Assembly (NCBI RefSeq): GCF_905115235.1
Contig: NC_051851.1
Span: forward strand, 66,647,559 to 66,711,558
Reading direction: 5' to 3'
Source of the DNA: Hermetia illucens
Lineage: Eukaryota; Arthropoda; Insecta; Diptera; Stratiomyidae
DNA length: 64,000 nt
Under the pieces are notes generated by a model. The model worked only from the letters and a program-made list of their open reading frames with translations. It did not search any database and had not been told where the DNA came from. This document shows, piece by piece, positions 12,839 through 23,200 of the stretch. A program made the translations under genes and the position numbers. Numbering within the stretch: position 1 is the first letter of the stretch; the number at the start of each line of letters is the position of its first letter.

Positions 12839-13923
12839 ATGAACGTGCTTTCACTGAGTACTTGCTCAAGAAAATTTTATAATATACAAAATAATTCTTT
12901 AATCTCTTCCAGTAAACCAGATAGCAACAGAATGCGATTTGTACAATACCTTCGTAAAAACGATACAACACCAAAACTTGGTGCTATCTCAGATGATGGT
13001 GCAACCTTAACCGATTTGTCGTCTCAGTCAGGCATTCCGTCAGATATGATAACTTTCATCAAAGAGAACATTTCAGTTGAAGACGTTGCTAAGAAGCTTA
13101 CGGTACTTCCATCGGAGAAAGTAAACGACAACATAACATTATTGCCTCCAGTTCTAAACCCGGAAAAAATAATTTGCATCGGTTTGAACTACTCAGGTCA
13201 TTGCTTGGAACAAAATAAACAACCACCGAAGGAACCGATGTTTTTCAGTAAATTTAATACAGCTTTGGTCGGACCTACTGGAAACGTTATCGCGCATGCA
13301 ATTACCAAAGTATGATCTTTTAATGTAAATGAGGGTCTTTTGAAGAAATGGAAATGAAGTTTTTCCCTTTGTAGAAACTTGATTGGGAAGTTGAATTAGC
13401 TGTCGTAATCGGAAAAGAAGCAAAAAAAGTGGCAAAAGAAAACGCGCTTGATTATGTCTTTGGTTACACTGTAGCTCAAGATATTTCTGCAAGGGATTGG
13501 CAGAAGGAACGGAATGGAGGTCAATTTTTAATTGGAAAGTCGATGGATACATTCTGCCCACTTGGTCCAGCACTAGTACACAAAAGTCTCATCAAAGATC
13601 CGCACAATTTATCATTGACTTCCTTAGTGAACGGAGTACTAAAGCAGTCGGGAAATACCAACGAATTGATTTTCCGAATTGATGATATTATATCTCGCCT
13701 TTCCGAGTAAATTTTGCACATTTTCAAAATAACTGCTGACATAAACTATATTTTTTTACATTTCAGATGCATTACACTGAAGCCAGGTGATGTGATTTTA
13801 ACCGGGACTCCTGCTGGGGTTGGTATGCATCGATCACCACCAGAATTTTTGAAAGTTGGCGACTTAATTGAAAGTGAAATTCAAGATTTGGGAAAACTAT
13901 CGAATAAGGTTGTTGCCCCTTGA
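12839..13923 (+). CDS. FAHD2: FAHD2-like fumarylacetoacetate hydrolase-domain protein
   Basis: Three exons, 12839-13309, 13375-13706 and 13767-13923, join in phase with GT/AG introns of 65 and 60 bases to give 319 aa, close to human FAHD2 (314 aa). Residues 1-31 are rich in Ser, Arg and Asn without acids until Asp28 and look like a mitochondrial presequence. The fold then starts at [10 protein letters not shown]. The family HxxE motif is H121/E124 in [12 protein letters not shown], and the metal-binding ExE and Asp are E162, E164 ([12 protein letters not shown]) and D193 ([10 protein letters not shown]). The C-terminal [16 protein letters not shown] loop is intact. FAHD2 members have been linked to oxaloacetate tautomerase/decarboxylase-type chemistry; the exact substrate here is inferred. 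An acceptor-like CTCTTCCAG at 12911 leaves a shorter start at 12932 possible. Confidence 0.9.
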
Positions 13924-14109
13924 ATTTAACAGCAAATGCACTTGAATGTCTATATTGTTGTTTTAAAGAACGGAACGCATTTTATTAAGTATTTTTTTTT
14001 CAAATTTCATTTAAAATTCCTGAATACAAATTTTAGATAGTGGTTTTCCATACAATCTACAAGTACATATGTAAAGTTCTGCAAATTAACTTGGTATAAA
14101 CTTCAAAGT

Positions 14110-14400
14110 GAAAGGTACTTTTGATGGTGGCCCAGTGCTTATTAATATTCTCAGGCGTGTAGTTAAGTTCCTGTTTTCCATGCAGTAAGAAAGGTTTCTG
14201 ACTGCTGGATGACTACCGAATCGCAGTCAATCCTTAATGAATTTGTGGAGTTGACGCTCGACCCATTTGCAAACTGACACAGCCGCAATGATCCCCTTCG
14301 GGACTATGTGTGTGCTCCAACAGTGCCCCGTCGATGAAGAGGGAGTGAAAGTTGCAGAGATCTATAGACCTTTTACTGTTGTTATGGTCACCAAAACCAT
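14110..14400 (-). mobile_element. LINE fragment (same family as 51.8-53.3 kb)
   Basis: GATGGTGGCCCAGTGCTTAT with TATTCTCAGGCGTGT at 14122-14160 matches GATGACGGCCCAATGCTCAT and TATTCTCAGGCGGGT at 52595. The fragment is otherwise poorly preserved. Confidence 0.45.
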
Positions 14401-14689
14401 AGCTCCCCATTACTTGCCCGTATAAAGTATGATCAGGGTATGTATATAAACCAATCTATATATGAGATTCATGAAATTTTAAGGGCTCTAACTGCTAAAT
14501 AGGCTAGTGTGAATTTCAAATACAAAAAAGAAGTTATCAGCAGCATCGGAGGTTTTTTAAACCCTAAGAAAATAGGCATATATTACAACCAACTATACCA
14601 AAAAGGATGTGGCTATTCAAAAAACGAATAAAAATTAACATGGACACGATGATCCACAACTCAATAAAAGTGTCAAATGATGATAAATA

Positions 14690-15330
14690 TTTCCCCAAAC
14701 GTTTTGATTATGCTAATGGCATTTGTTTGCTCTCCGCCAAGTCATGAGTCTCAGTCAAAGGAAGAAAAGGTAGTCGGACTGAAGATAATTGTCAATAAAA
14801 GTGAAGTCTGACATATCATGGCGTTCTTCATCTCTGCATCAATGGACAGAATTGAAGACGTCGGGGAACTTTTATATCTACGCAGAGTGGATTTTGTCAA
14901 AGACATTGGCAATGAATTCGATGTCACTCGGGACTGCCTTTGTTGTTCGAAAGCTCTAAGTTCTCATTAACACCTGCATAAAGCGTGACATTGCAATGAT
15001 CTACACAGGCACAACCTTAAATGATGAATTATGTCAACCGGCAGGTCCTAGACGTGTTGATTAGAAATCGGAAATGGCTGTGGATAGGCCAAACATACGT
15101 TACTGTCTACCCCATGTATTGGAATTCACTAGCTCAACATAATTGACAAGTGGGCAGGATAGTAGAGGACAACTGAAATGTTTTTAGAAAGTTTTCAAGG
15201 GAGCTGAACACATTGTTAGAAACAAGCAACTGTGACTCTATGCTCCACGTGAGGATCATTGGCAACCATATTTATAGAACTAGACCCCATTCTACTAAAC
15301 CTCAATGAAGTAGGTAGTAGATAGCCCTCT
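14690..15330 (+). mobile_element. LINE 3' region (RTE/CR1-type)
   Basis: Frames in this stretch resemble an RT catalytic region (FDYANGICLLSAKS, YADD changed to YANG) followed by the C-terminal RKWLWIGQT motif near 15070, a counterpart of the RKW.W.GH box found near the end of many RTE/CR1 elements. There are many stops and shifts. It starts about 0.8 kb after the FAHD2-like gene. Confidence 0.5.
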
Positions 15331-15704
15331 TATCTGCAGTTAATTTGAAATAAGCTTTTGACATTTTTCAGCCACTCCTTCGATGGGTGGCAGATTATGA
15401 AAACCACTTCGTGCCTCTGTCGGTGTTGATCATGACTTAAATGCGATTTTTTTCTTAGGAATTACTCCAATGAAACTAATTTTAAAAATGTTGCTAAGTT
15501 GTTCTTATACAAGATCGCTATTAATTATAAATCTAGGAATGTTTTAGCGTATTTTAAGCCAAAAAAACAATTGAAGAAAAAATCAGGCATAACTAGTAAG
15601 TATGAGGTGCAAGAGAAAGCGGCCATTCACTCGCAACGATTGTAGGCAGAGTTTGCTAAAGCCAAGACTATAATTGTTACTTAAAAGAAGCGTCTCTGAG
15701 AGAT

Positions 15705-15900
15705 TCCTTTAGGACGTACTGTGAAGAACTGGATTTCTTCGGAGAATTATTCTCTCGAACACGGCCCAAAGTTTGCAGTTTTTTTTGCTAAGTAACCAGG
15801 ACTTCGAAAAACACATAAGGACTGGCTTTGACACTATGGTGAGACGTTTCGAACGAAACAGTTTTTGTAAGCTAAAATAAAGAAAGGTATAGAACCTCCA
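15705..15900 (-). mobile_element. RTE-like LINE scrap, opposite orientation
   Basis: CACTATGGTGAGACGTTTCG, then AAACAGTTTTTGTAAGCTAA, matches the minus-strand copies at 6.66 and 48.84 kb. It lies head-to-head with the plus-strand copy that starts at about 15960. Confidence 0.65.
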
Positions 15901-15959
15901 CGTGGTGACCGCTCGGAGTTCTTTCTTAACGAAAAGCTGCAGACTGAGAAGGATAAGGA

Positions 15960-17880
15960 GAGAACTGTAGACTCGGATCACTATCTCGTTGGCATATTGC
16001 TCCGAGCTCGAATAACAACACTGCCCAGAATCCCCTTTGACAATCAAGTGAAAGTTAACACTGACGCCATTCACAGCATAGCCCTTCACAACACCTATAA
16101 GGAGGAAATGGATGCCGCAACCACCGCAGTCGACGGAGATCTTAGATCAAGCATCAACAAATTATCTTCACAATCACCAATATACTTGGCCTCAGTTGCA
16201 AAAGAAGTTGGATTGACGATGGATGTAAGCTAGTAACGAAACGGAAACACGCAACAAGTCAGTAGAATGGAGTCTTATACATCTCGATGCTCATCTTGCC
16301 GAGACAAAGAGGGAAATCTGATTTCCGACAGAATGGGCATATTGGAACGATGGGTTGAGTACTTTTATGAGCTGCTGAACAACCAGAATATCGGAAAGTT
16401 GGAGGTCCCGACAATTGAAGACGGCGGACAAATACTGCCACCACCATGTATAGAAGAAACAGTCCGTGCAATTCATCGGCTTAAAAACCATAAGTTGCCA
16501 GCAGCCGATGGAATTACGGCCGAATAGGTTAAATATAGAGGCGACTGATTACACCAAGGTTCATCAACTTATGCGCAAGGTGTGTGACAGCGAATCAATG
16601 CCTGACGACTGGCAGTGAGGCATTATCTGTCACATACATAAAAAAGGAGATATCACGCAGTGCAGCAATTATAGCCCATACCAACGAGGCTTCACTCCAG
16701 GCACATCAGCAACAGATCATATTTTCTCTCTGCGGCAAGCGATGGAAAAACTGTTGGAATATGAACATCAGTTGCACCATCTTTTCATCGACTTTTGTCT
16801 GTGGTAGCATAGTCGGTAAAATTGTACACGGCTCAGAGAGAATTCGGTATCCTGACGAAATTAATAAGACTGACTAGGCTGACCCTGACCAATGTGCGAG
16901 GTCAGATAAAAGCAGCAGAAACACTCTCAAGACAATTCGACATCAACAACGGTCTAAGACAAAGCGATGCCCTATCATGCGTCTTCTTTACCCTGGCCCT
17001 AAACAAAGTGATCCATGATGCTGAGGTAAATGCGAGGGGTACGATCCTCTTTAAGTCCACCCAACTACTGGCCTATACTGACGATATCAATATCATGGGA
17101 AGAACGACCCGAGATGAACAAACTATCTTCAATCAGATCGAGATTTCATCGATGGAGGCAAGACGAAATATATGGTGGCAATGTCAGCACCAAAAACCAA
17201 CCAACCAACAACATCAACCCGCACTGGTCAAACGGGAAGAATAAAGATAGGAGAATGCAATTTTGAGACCGCTGATAATTTCTCCTATCTAGGGTCGAAA
17301 ATTACAACCAATAACAGCTACGACGATGAAATCCGGGCACGGTTGTTGGCAGCCAACGGAGCCTATTTCAGCTTACAAAAACTATTCTGCTCGAAATGTC
17401 TCACCATAGTGTCAAATTTCTTAATGTACAAGACAATGATCTTTGCCAGTCCTCATGTATTCCTCGAAGAATTGGGTTCGCAGCCAGAAAAATTGCGAAC
17501 TCTTGACCGCGTTCGAGAGAAGAATCCCCTGAAGAATTTTTGGCCCCCTACATGAAGATGGATGATCCGTAGCCTACAATACGAGGAAAGCTATGAGCGA
17601 TACCATGATCGTCTGGTTGTGGATAAAATCTGACTCAATAGGTTGCGGTGGGCGGGTCACTTAATCCGTATGGATGAGGATGATCTAGCCCGAAAGGTCT
17701 ATAAGGGCAATATCTATGGTAGAAACAGAAGACGAGGCAGATCTTGCCTGAGATGGAACTATGGCATAGGCCAGGACGCCAGGCATCTTTTAGGGATATC
17801 GAATTGGTGGACCTCGGTGTAAAACCTGGATGCCGGTTGTTGTGCCGTTGACGGTGATAGAGCCCTTATAGCGACTGCTA
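15960..17880 (+). mobile_element. RTE-like LINE copy C
   Basis: Plus-strand order: the end of the endonuclease/linker (EMDAATTAVDGDLRSSIN), GILERWVEYFYELLNNQNIG at 16330-16390, RT fingers (AADGITAE), RT palm with FGILTKLIRLTRLTLTNV and GLRQSDALSC, and a catalytic box LLAYTDDINIMGR in which YADD has become YTDD. The tail near 17700-17790 has GRSCLRW-like sequence. The open frames break several times, so it is dead. It retains most of the RT, unlike copy A. Confidence 0.75.
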
Positions 17881-18429
17881 AGAAATGTTTTTTGTAGCAA
17901 GTCTTACTCTGTATTATATGGCTGCCTCTTGGCAGAAGGTTTAGCCTTCATACCTAAGCCTGGGAAAGATGACTATTCAAACCCATGCTGAAATGTCTGG
18001 AGAGACTGTGTCAGATTCGAAAGCGGTAAAATCACACTTACCAAATGAAACAACATGCTTACCAGCGTGGAAAGTACAGTGAGTCTGCTCTTCATTCTTT
18101 CGTTTTAAAGATACAGAATGCAACTCGGAATGGTGAGTAATTTTAATAATATTTCTAAGTTGTTTTTACCCAAAACGCTTTTGATTATGAATCTAGGGAT
18201 ATTAATAATTGTTGGCACAACAATCCAATCAGATCAGTGTGATAGAGCATTTCTTTCAAGACCGAAATTGTAGACTACAGATTTACAGTACCCTAAAGGA
18301 GGCAATGTGGTGAACATTGCGATCGCCCGAGGTTATTACTCTGATTTGACTCAGGTACTCATTCACAGCTGAGTCGGCTGTTTGTCACAACTCACAGCAG
18401 TGAAACAGGCACCATCATTGTCAATGCAG
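17881..18429. other. Intergenic, nothing recognised
   Basis: A 550-base stretch after the RTE-like copy C 3' end without coding signs. It includes a poorly preserved match to RTE-like linker sequence near 18310-18400 (GAGTACTCATTC-like). Confidence 0.3.
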
Positions 18430-18720
18430 CGACCCGATGTGATCAAAATTATTACACAGCGATGAACTGCACTATGAATTTACTTCACGTGTCAACACAA
18501 CTTGGATGAAATGACGAAGTAGTCTTGTGTGGGTCTGGAGACAGAGATGTTGCATTGGACTAGTGACGTAACATGGCAAGATCACATCCGAAATGAGGAC
18601 ATCTGCGATCGATATGGGCCGATATCCGACCACCCATCGGTATAACAAGCAATCTGTTGTTAATTTAGGTAGCACACTCGCCTAGTTCGCTCGTTGCTTA
18701 TTCGTGTTTTAAATTTCATG
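18430..18720 (+). mobile_element. LINE C-terminal fragment, uncertain type
   Basis: Plus-strand frames give TTWMK.RSSLVWV, then a downstream stretch resembling the IRNEDI..RYG..P segment found after the thumb in RTE/CR1-type LINEs. It is short and damaged. Confidence 0.35.
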
Positions 18721-19010
18721 TCGAAATGAAACTTCATTACCATGCTATCCCCGGTATCTGTGATTCTGGATAACACCAACGGCTATTTTCTTTAAATACA
18801 ATTTTAACATCATCAGTCATAAACAGAAATCTCTGCTGAAAACAATGAAAAAAATTTAATTGCCATTGGTTAAGTAAATTCGTCTTAGAGTGACCACTAC
18901 ACTCAAGCAAATATTGTAAATAGAAAAAAAAACCGGGAACCATCCGTTTCTATAGGTGTAGGAATAATTGATAAAGATGAATTTATAATCTACAAGTATA
19001 TCGGTTTCAG

Positions 19011-19016
19011 TTTATT
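19011..19016 (-). terminator. Poly(A) signal of mRpL35
   Basis: On the minus strand this reads AATAAA, 70 bases after the mRpL35 stop codon. It is the only canonical hexamer seen close behind that gene. Confidence 0.6.
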
Positions 19017-19085
19017 ATACATTTGAAATCTAAATAATAATTTCACTTAGCAAGAACATTTTGAAGCATTACAGGAAGCCACAAA

Positions 19086-19736
19086 TTACATCCGCTTCGT
19101 TTTCGTCAGCTTGAATTCATTCCTCGTATGATACGGAGTATAGGGATCATCTAAGTAGTACTTCGGCCGCCGCCAGAACTTCGTCACCATCTTATCCAGA
19201 AGCATAGACTGTTGCCCGTTGACGAAGACATGTTGTCGCAGTCTTTTAGTTAGCGCCGCTGATTTCTTCCACATTTTCTTGTGTCGACCACATCGTGTTC
19301 GGATCCATGCACCCCAATGTAGCCTTTTGAAACGTTTAATCACGGCCTTCACCGCTTTCCTTTTTCCCTTCCGAAGGGAGAACTTGGTTACACTGCGGGC
19401 AGGTTGTTGCATCAAAACGGGAGTGTTGGGTAAAAGTGCTTGAAGCAAAAGTGAATTCCTGATGGGCGTGCATTGTGAACTGATTGAAGGTGATGAAAGC
19501 AGCGTTGTCTGAGTCCTAAAGGAAGCGAAGTTTCTGCTTGCAAATAAGATTGGGTTAACCTTCGAGCAGCCTTGCGAAACAAGTTGTAGGTTCCTTGACG
19601 CGCGAAGCGCTAAAACCAAGATATTTGGGATTAGATTTGAGTTCATCATGTTGATATTGGGATTGTTTTTCTCAGATATAAAGCTATCAGTGTAATTGTA
19701 AGTGAATTTACCCGTCGTCACAGCAAATCGCAGCAT
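19086..19736 (-). CDS. mRpL35: Mitochondrial ribosomal protein bL35m
   Basis: This is a component of the large subunit of the mitochondrial ribosome. The C-terminal half carries the bL35m signature: SVTKFSLRKGKRKAVKAV, then LHWGAWIRTRCGRHKKMW, LRQHVFVNGQQSMLLDKM and FWRRPKYYLDDPY near the end. Two models fit. Unspliced, 19736-19086 is one 216-codon frame. Spliced, exon 1 19736-19712 (MLRFAVTT plus one base), a 102-base GT/AG intron (19711-19610, acceptor TTGGTTTTAG) and exon 2 19609-19086 give 182 aa, nearer the usual insect length of about 180. I prefer the spliced form because the removed segment looks unlike a presequence continuation. The N-terminus is basic and serine-rich, as expected for import. 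It is divergent from Mic60 on the other strand. Confidence 0.9.
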   Translation of the reverse strand: MLRFAVTTGKFTYNYTDSFISEKNNPNINMMNSNLIPNILVLALRASRNLQLVSQGCSKVNPILFASRNFASFRTQTTLLSSPSISSQCTPIRNSLLLQALLPNTPVLMQQPARSVTKFSLRKGKRKAVKAVIKRFKRLHWGAWIRTRCGRHKKMWKKSAALTKRLRQHVFVNGQQSMLLDKMVTKFWRRPKYYLDDPYTPYHTRNEFKLTKTKRM

Positions 19737-20254
19737 ACCGGATCTACTATAACCCTACGTTTGACATTAAACTGCCATTGACAGTCGGTAATGTAGAGCG
19801 CGAAGTCCAGGTGATGAGCATAAAAATAAAAAATTATGTGTAACGTCAAAACTTTGCAGTTTTTTCGGTTTTGTTCAATGAAAACTTTAGTAAAATTGAA
19901 AAACTTGCAAACATAACGTGCAAATAGTAATAGTAAACGCTAATTTTAGATGATCCGTCGCTATTTCATTTATGCTACGTGCAAAAAAAATAAGAAATTT
20001 TCATAGTTTGTATTGGATTTTGTGTTTCACTTCCGTCGTTCCAATCTGTTTTGGGTTTATAACCTCAACGAGTTTGTCCAATTGGATTTAGACTGTGCCT
20101 CGGCAGACGTACGTGCGTGAAAACGTCAAAGGTTCGATTTCTCGGACAAGTGGAGTATTTTTAATAACGAACGCAGTAATTGCTGAGTGTTCGATTTTGG
20201 GCCGGTTTGGGTTAAATTTCGCGAGTGTGACTGTGGAAAGAGAATTGTCGGAAG
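19737..20254. promoter_or_regulatory. Shared divergent promoter region, mRpL35 / Mic60
   Basis: 518 bases separate the two start codons on opposite strands. No other gene, transposon or large repeat is visible inside, so both promoters must lie here. The segment is AT-rich in the middle (about 19830-20000). No TATA box or other core motif could be assigned with confidence. Confidence 0.6.
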
Positions 20255-23200
20255 ATGTATCGTTTTGTACTGAGAAATCCCTGCAAAAATGCCGTACAGG
20301 TGAGAAATGACGGGTTGCGGATTCGCATTATTTTTTTGCTTTTCTGAGGGTTGAAGTCTCGTGCTAGGATCCATTATTATGTCACCTCTAGGGTGCATTT
20401 TTCAACATGGTTAATTGGATGAGTTTTCTCATGATAGTGACAATAAATGATTCTACGAACTTTATTGCAATATTATATAACTTTTTGTGGTTAGCACCGG
20501 GACGAGAAACTCTTATTCCGCTGGCGGTACAAAGCGTTTAATTATTGCTTGCTCAATAAGTTTGTTTATGAACAAAAATCATTGAGAAGGAAAGGAGCAT
20601 TTCGTCGGAAGGCTCCGGTCTGGATTAGTTCGGCTTTTATATATAATGTTGAAGGATGTGGAGATGTTAATTATTTCGTCAACACGAAGGTCCGTACGGT
20701 AAAACATCGTAATTGCAAATCTAGTGTTGATAATATCTACTATGTCGTTACTTACTATATTCAAGCAATAGATATGCAGTTATTTGTGTAAATGTTGAAA
20801 ACTTTCACAAATCAAATAAAGTGTTCATTGTGCTTTTGTTGGCAAGTGTACCAAGTTCATAACTAAGAAATCAGAAGCAAACTGATTAGTAACAGATAAC
20901 TGAAGCTTCCTCCTTTACGGTAAAATGCGCTCAGATCATGAGGAGGAATACTCACTCACTCTCCCTGCCGTTTTTATTGTGGGAACTACAACTATCTTTT
21001 CAAGAGGCCAAATTCTCCCAATTGTTGAAACCAATGTCCATATTTTGCCCCTTCTCCACAGGTTTACCTCTTATCAATTGCCGGTACATCAGCCTGGCTG
21101 TGATGTGCATGTCCATCAGTAAACTTATTGCTCCCAATACGTTAAATGCTACATTTTAAGATCCTAAAATTGGTACATTGGCAGGAAGATCCTACAGTAA
21201 GCGAGCGATTCTAGTGATCGTTGCAAGGATCAATATCCAGGTTTGGCCCAAAAGTGCACAGATATGGGATGAAAGTCTAAATGTATTATTAAAAGGGAAT
21301 AAATAGAGAAACCCCTCTTGGAAAAGATGTTGAAAAAATCTCAAAGCCTCTATTCGAAAATTTGTCAAAGGAGGAGCTACCTAGGAGATGCTTGTGGTCA
21401 TAAACAAAATACAAATAAAAGCTCCAATGCGAGTGTCTGGCAAATGGCTCCAAAAAATATGCTTTGCGAAGAAGAATCGTTGAGATTGAATCAAGATTTC
21501 AGTTGGTATGTACAATGAAGGATATGCACCAATTCTTAAAATTATGGAGATAATGGAAGTAAAAATCGGTCAAAGCGCCATGAATTTTGCGAGTTTGGTT
21601 TCGCAAATACCAGAAATCAGAACTGAACGCGGAGTAGATCATCTTGAGAAAAAATGACATATCTGAAGATGCTGAGGGAAAGTTACTGGCAAGAATTTTT
21701 TTTATTCAGTGTTGCACTTTTTAGAGGACTCACCAAATTTTAACCAAATATTCTGCACATAGTGCAGTGCACATCAATATGAAAAAACAAAAACAATCCA
21801 GAAGAACGTTTAAATTGCCGTCAATCCGGTTGCTGTCCTATACCAGGAAATTTTTTGAAAGCGTTCTTGACAAGTGTATTGGTGACTTTGTTCAAACAAC
21901 CGTGAGCCAACCCCCTGCCACTGGATTACATAAATTTGACATTTATTTATCTCGCAGGTGGAAAAGAACCATACCGCGTTCCTTGATCTGTTATTGAGGA
22001 GGAAACAGAAATTGGACCTAGAGATCTGAAGGAAGCCGATAGATATCAAACGAGTTGTCCCCAGCACTTCAAACCACGCTCATCAGCGCAAAGTCGCTTT
22101 TTTTCAACCAATTGATCTGTCGGACGCAGACCACCACATATCCTCGTAAAACATGATGAAAGAGACCAAATGTATTTTGGATATCATTAGACTAAACGAA
22201 TTCAGCGACCGAACTATCAGCAGTTTGATCAATAAACGTTAGAGGACTAAAAATAAAGTTCTTCTTTTAAGTCGGTGATTTTTTTCTATTTAGCTTTCCC
22301 AGATGCGCATTTCAGTGTGGGACCATTGATGACGGTAATGTAGCTACCGAAATGCACATCTAGGAAGATAAAATAAAATAAAATCATCGATTTAAAGGAA
22401 GAAATTTATTTTTAGAAGATTAAACAGGTCCTTTCTCAAGACTGTTAGAGAACTCTTCAATGATAAGCATTCGCCAAGCTTACTCCGGATTCATAGACAA
22501 AAAGAAAATAGCAATTCAATCAAATATTCATTTCATTCAAGCGACAACTGGGTGAACATGGTTTTGGACAACGTCTTCAGCAGCAGGAGCAAGCATGTAA
22601 ATACTCCGCTGGAATCAATTAAATGGCCAAAACTGGAATTTAAGCATAATGTTGCGGTGTTCTTAACGATTAATTTATTTAAAACATTTAGGCAGTTTTT
22701 GCTTTTCGCTGGTGTTATTTATTTTATTCGCATATACCGATATTTCGGGAACCATCCCTTTATCAGTCCAACAGAACCGGAAGTTATAAAATTTTCCTGC
22801 ACCCATTGTAACAAAGTATACACCCGGCAGACGAGAAGGAAAGTGGAAACATGTCTCGAAAAGTACCTAATGTAGGCAGAGATAGCGGAGAAAAAGGAAT
22901 TGGTAGATTTTAGATCGAATCTAACAGTCGCTTAAGCGAATTATACAATTCCCATAGAAGACGTAAGATTAATGTAATACGTAGGGGATACAAGAAAATT
23001 AATCGTGACTGAAAGTATGGGGATATACAGAACCCAGAAAGACGCACTTCTGAGCAAAGAACAAAGCAATGGATATCCAAATTTATCAAGAAACGTAATC
23101 GGACAATAATTAACAGCGGTCATTCCATCGACGAGGTGAGAAATTAGGGTGGAAGTGTTAATGAAGATTCAATTACCCATCCGGCTCGTGAGATAAGAAA

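Noticed and set aside
20130-20145. GGTTCGATTTC, tRNA B-box-like
   Set aside because: No A box or cloverleaf could be drawn upstream; it lies in the Mic60 5' UTR/promoter.
20095-20310. 71-codon plus frame over Mic60 exon 1
   Set aside because: It begins at GTG, not ATG, and is in a different frame from [15 protein letters not shown], which splices in phase into the rest of Mic60.
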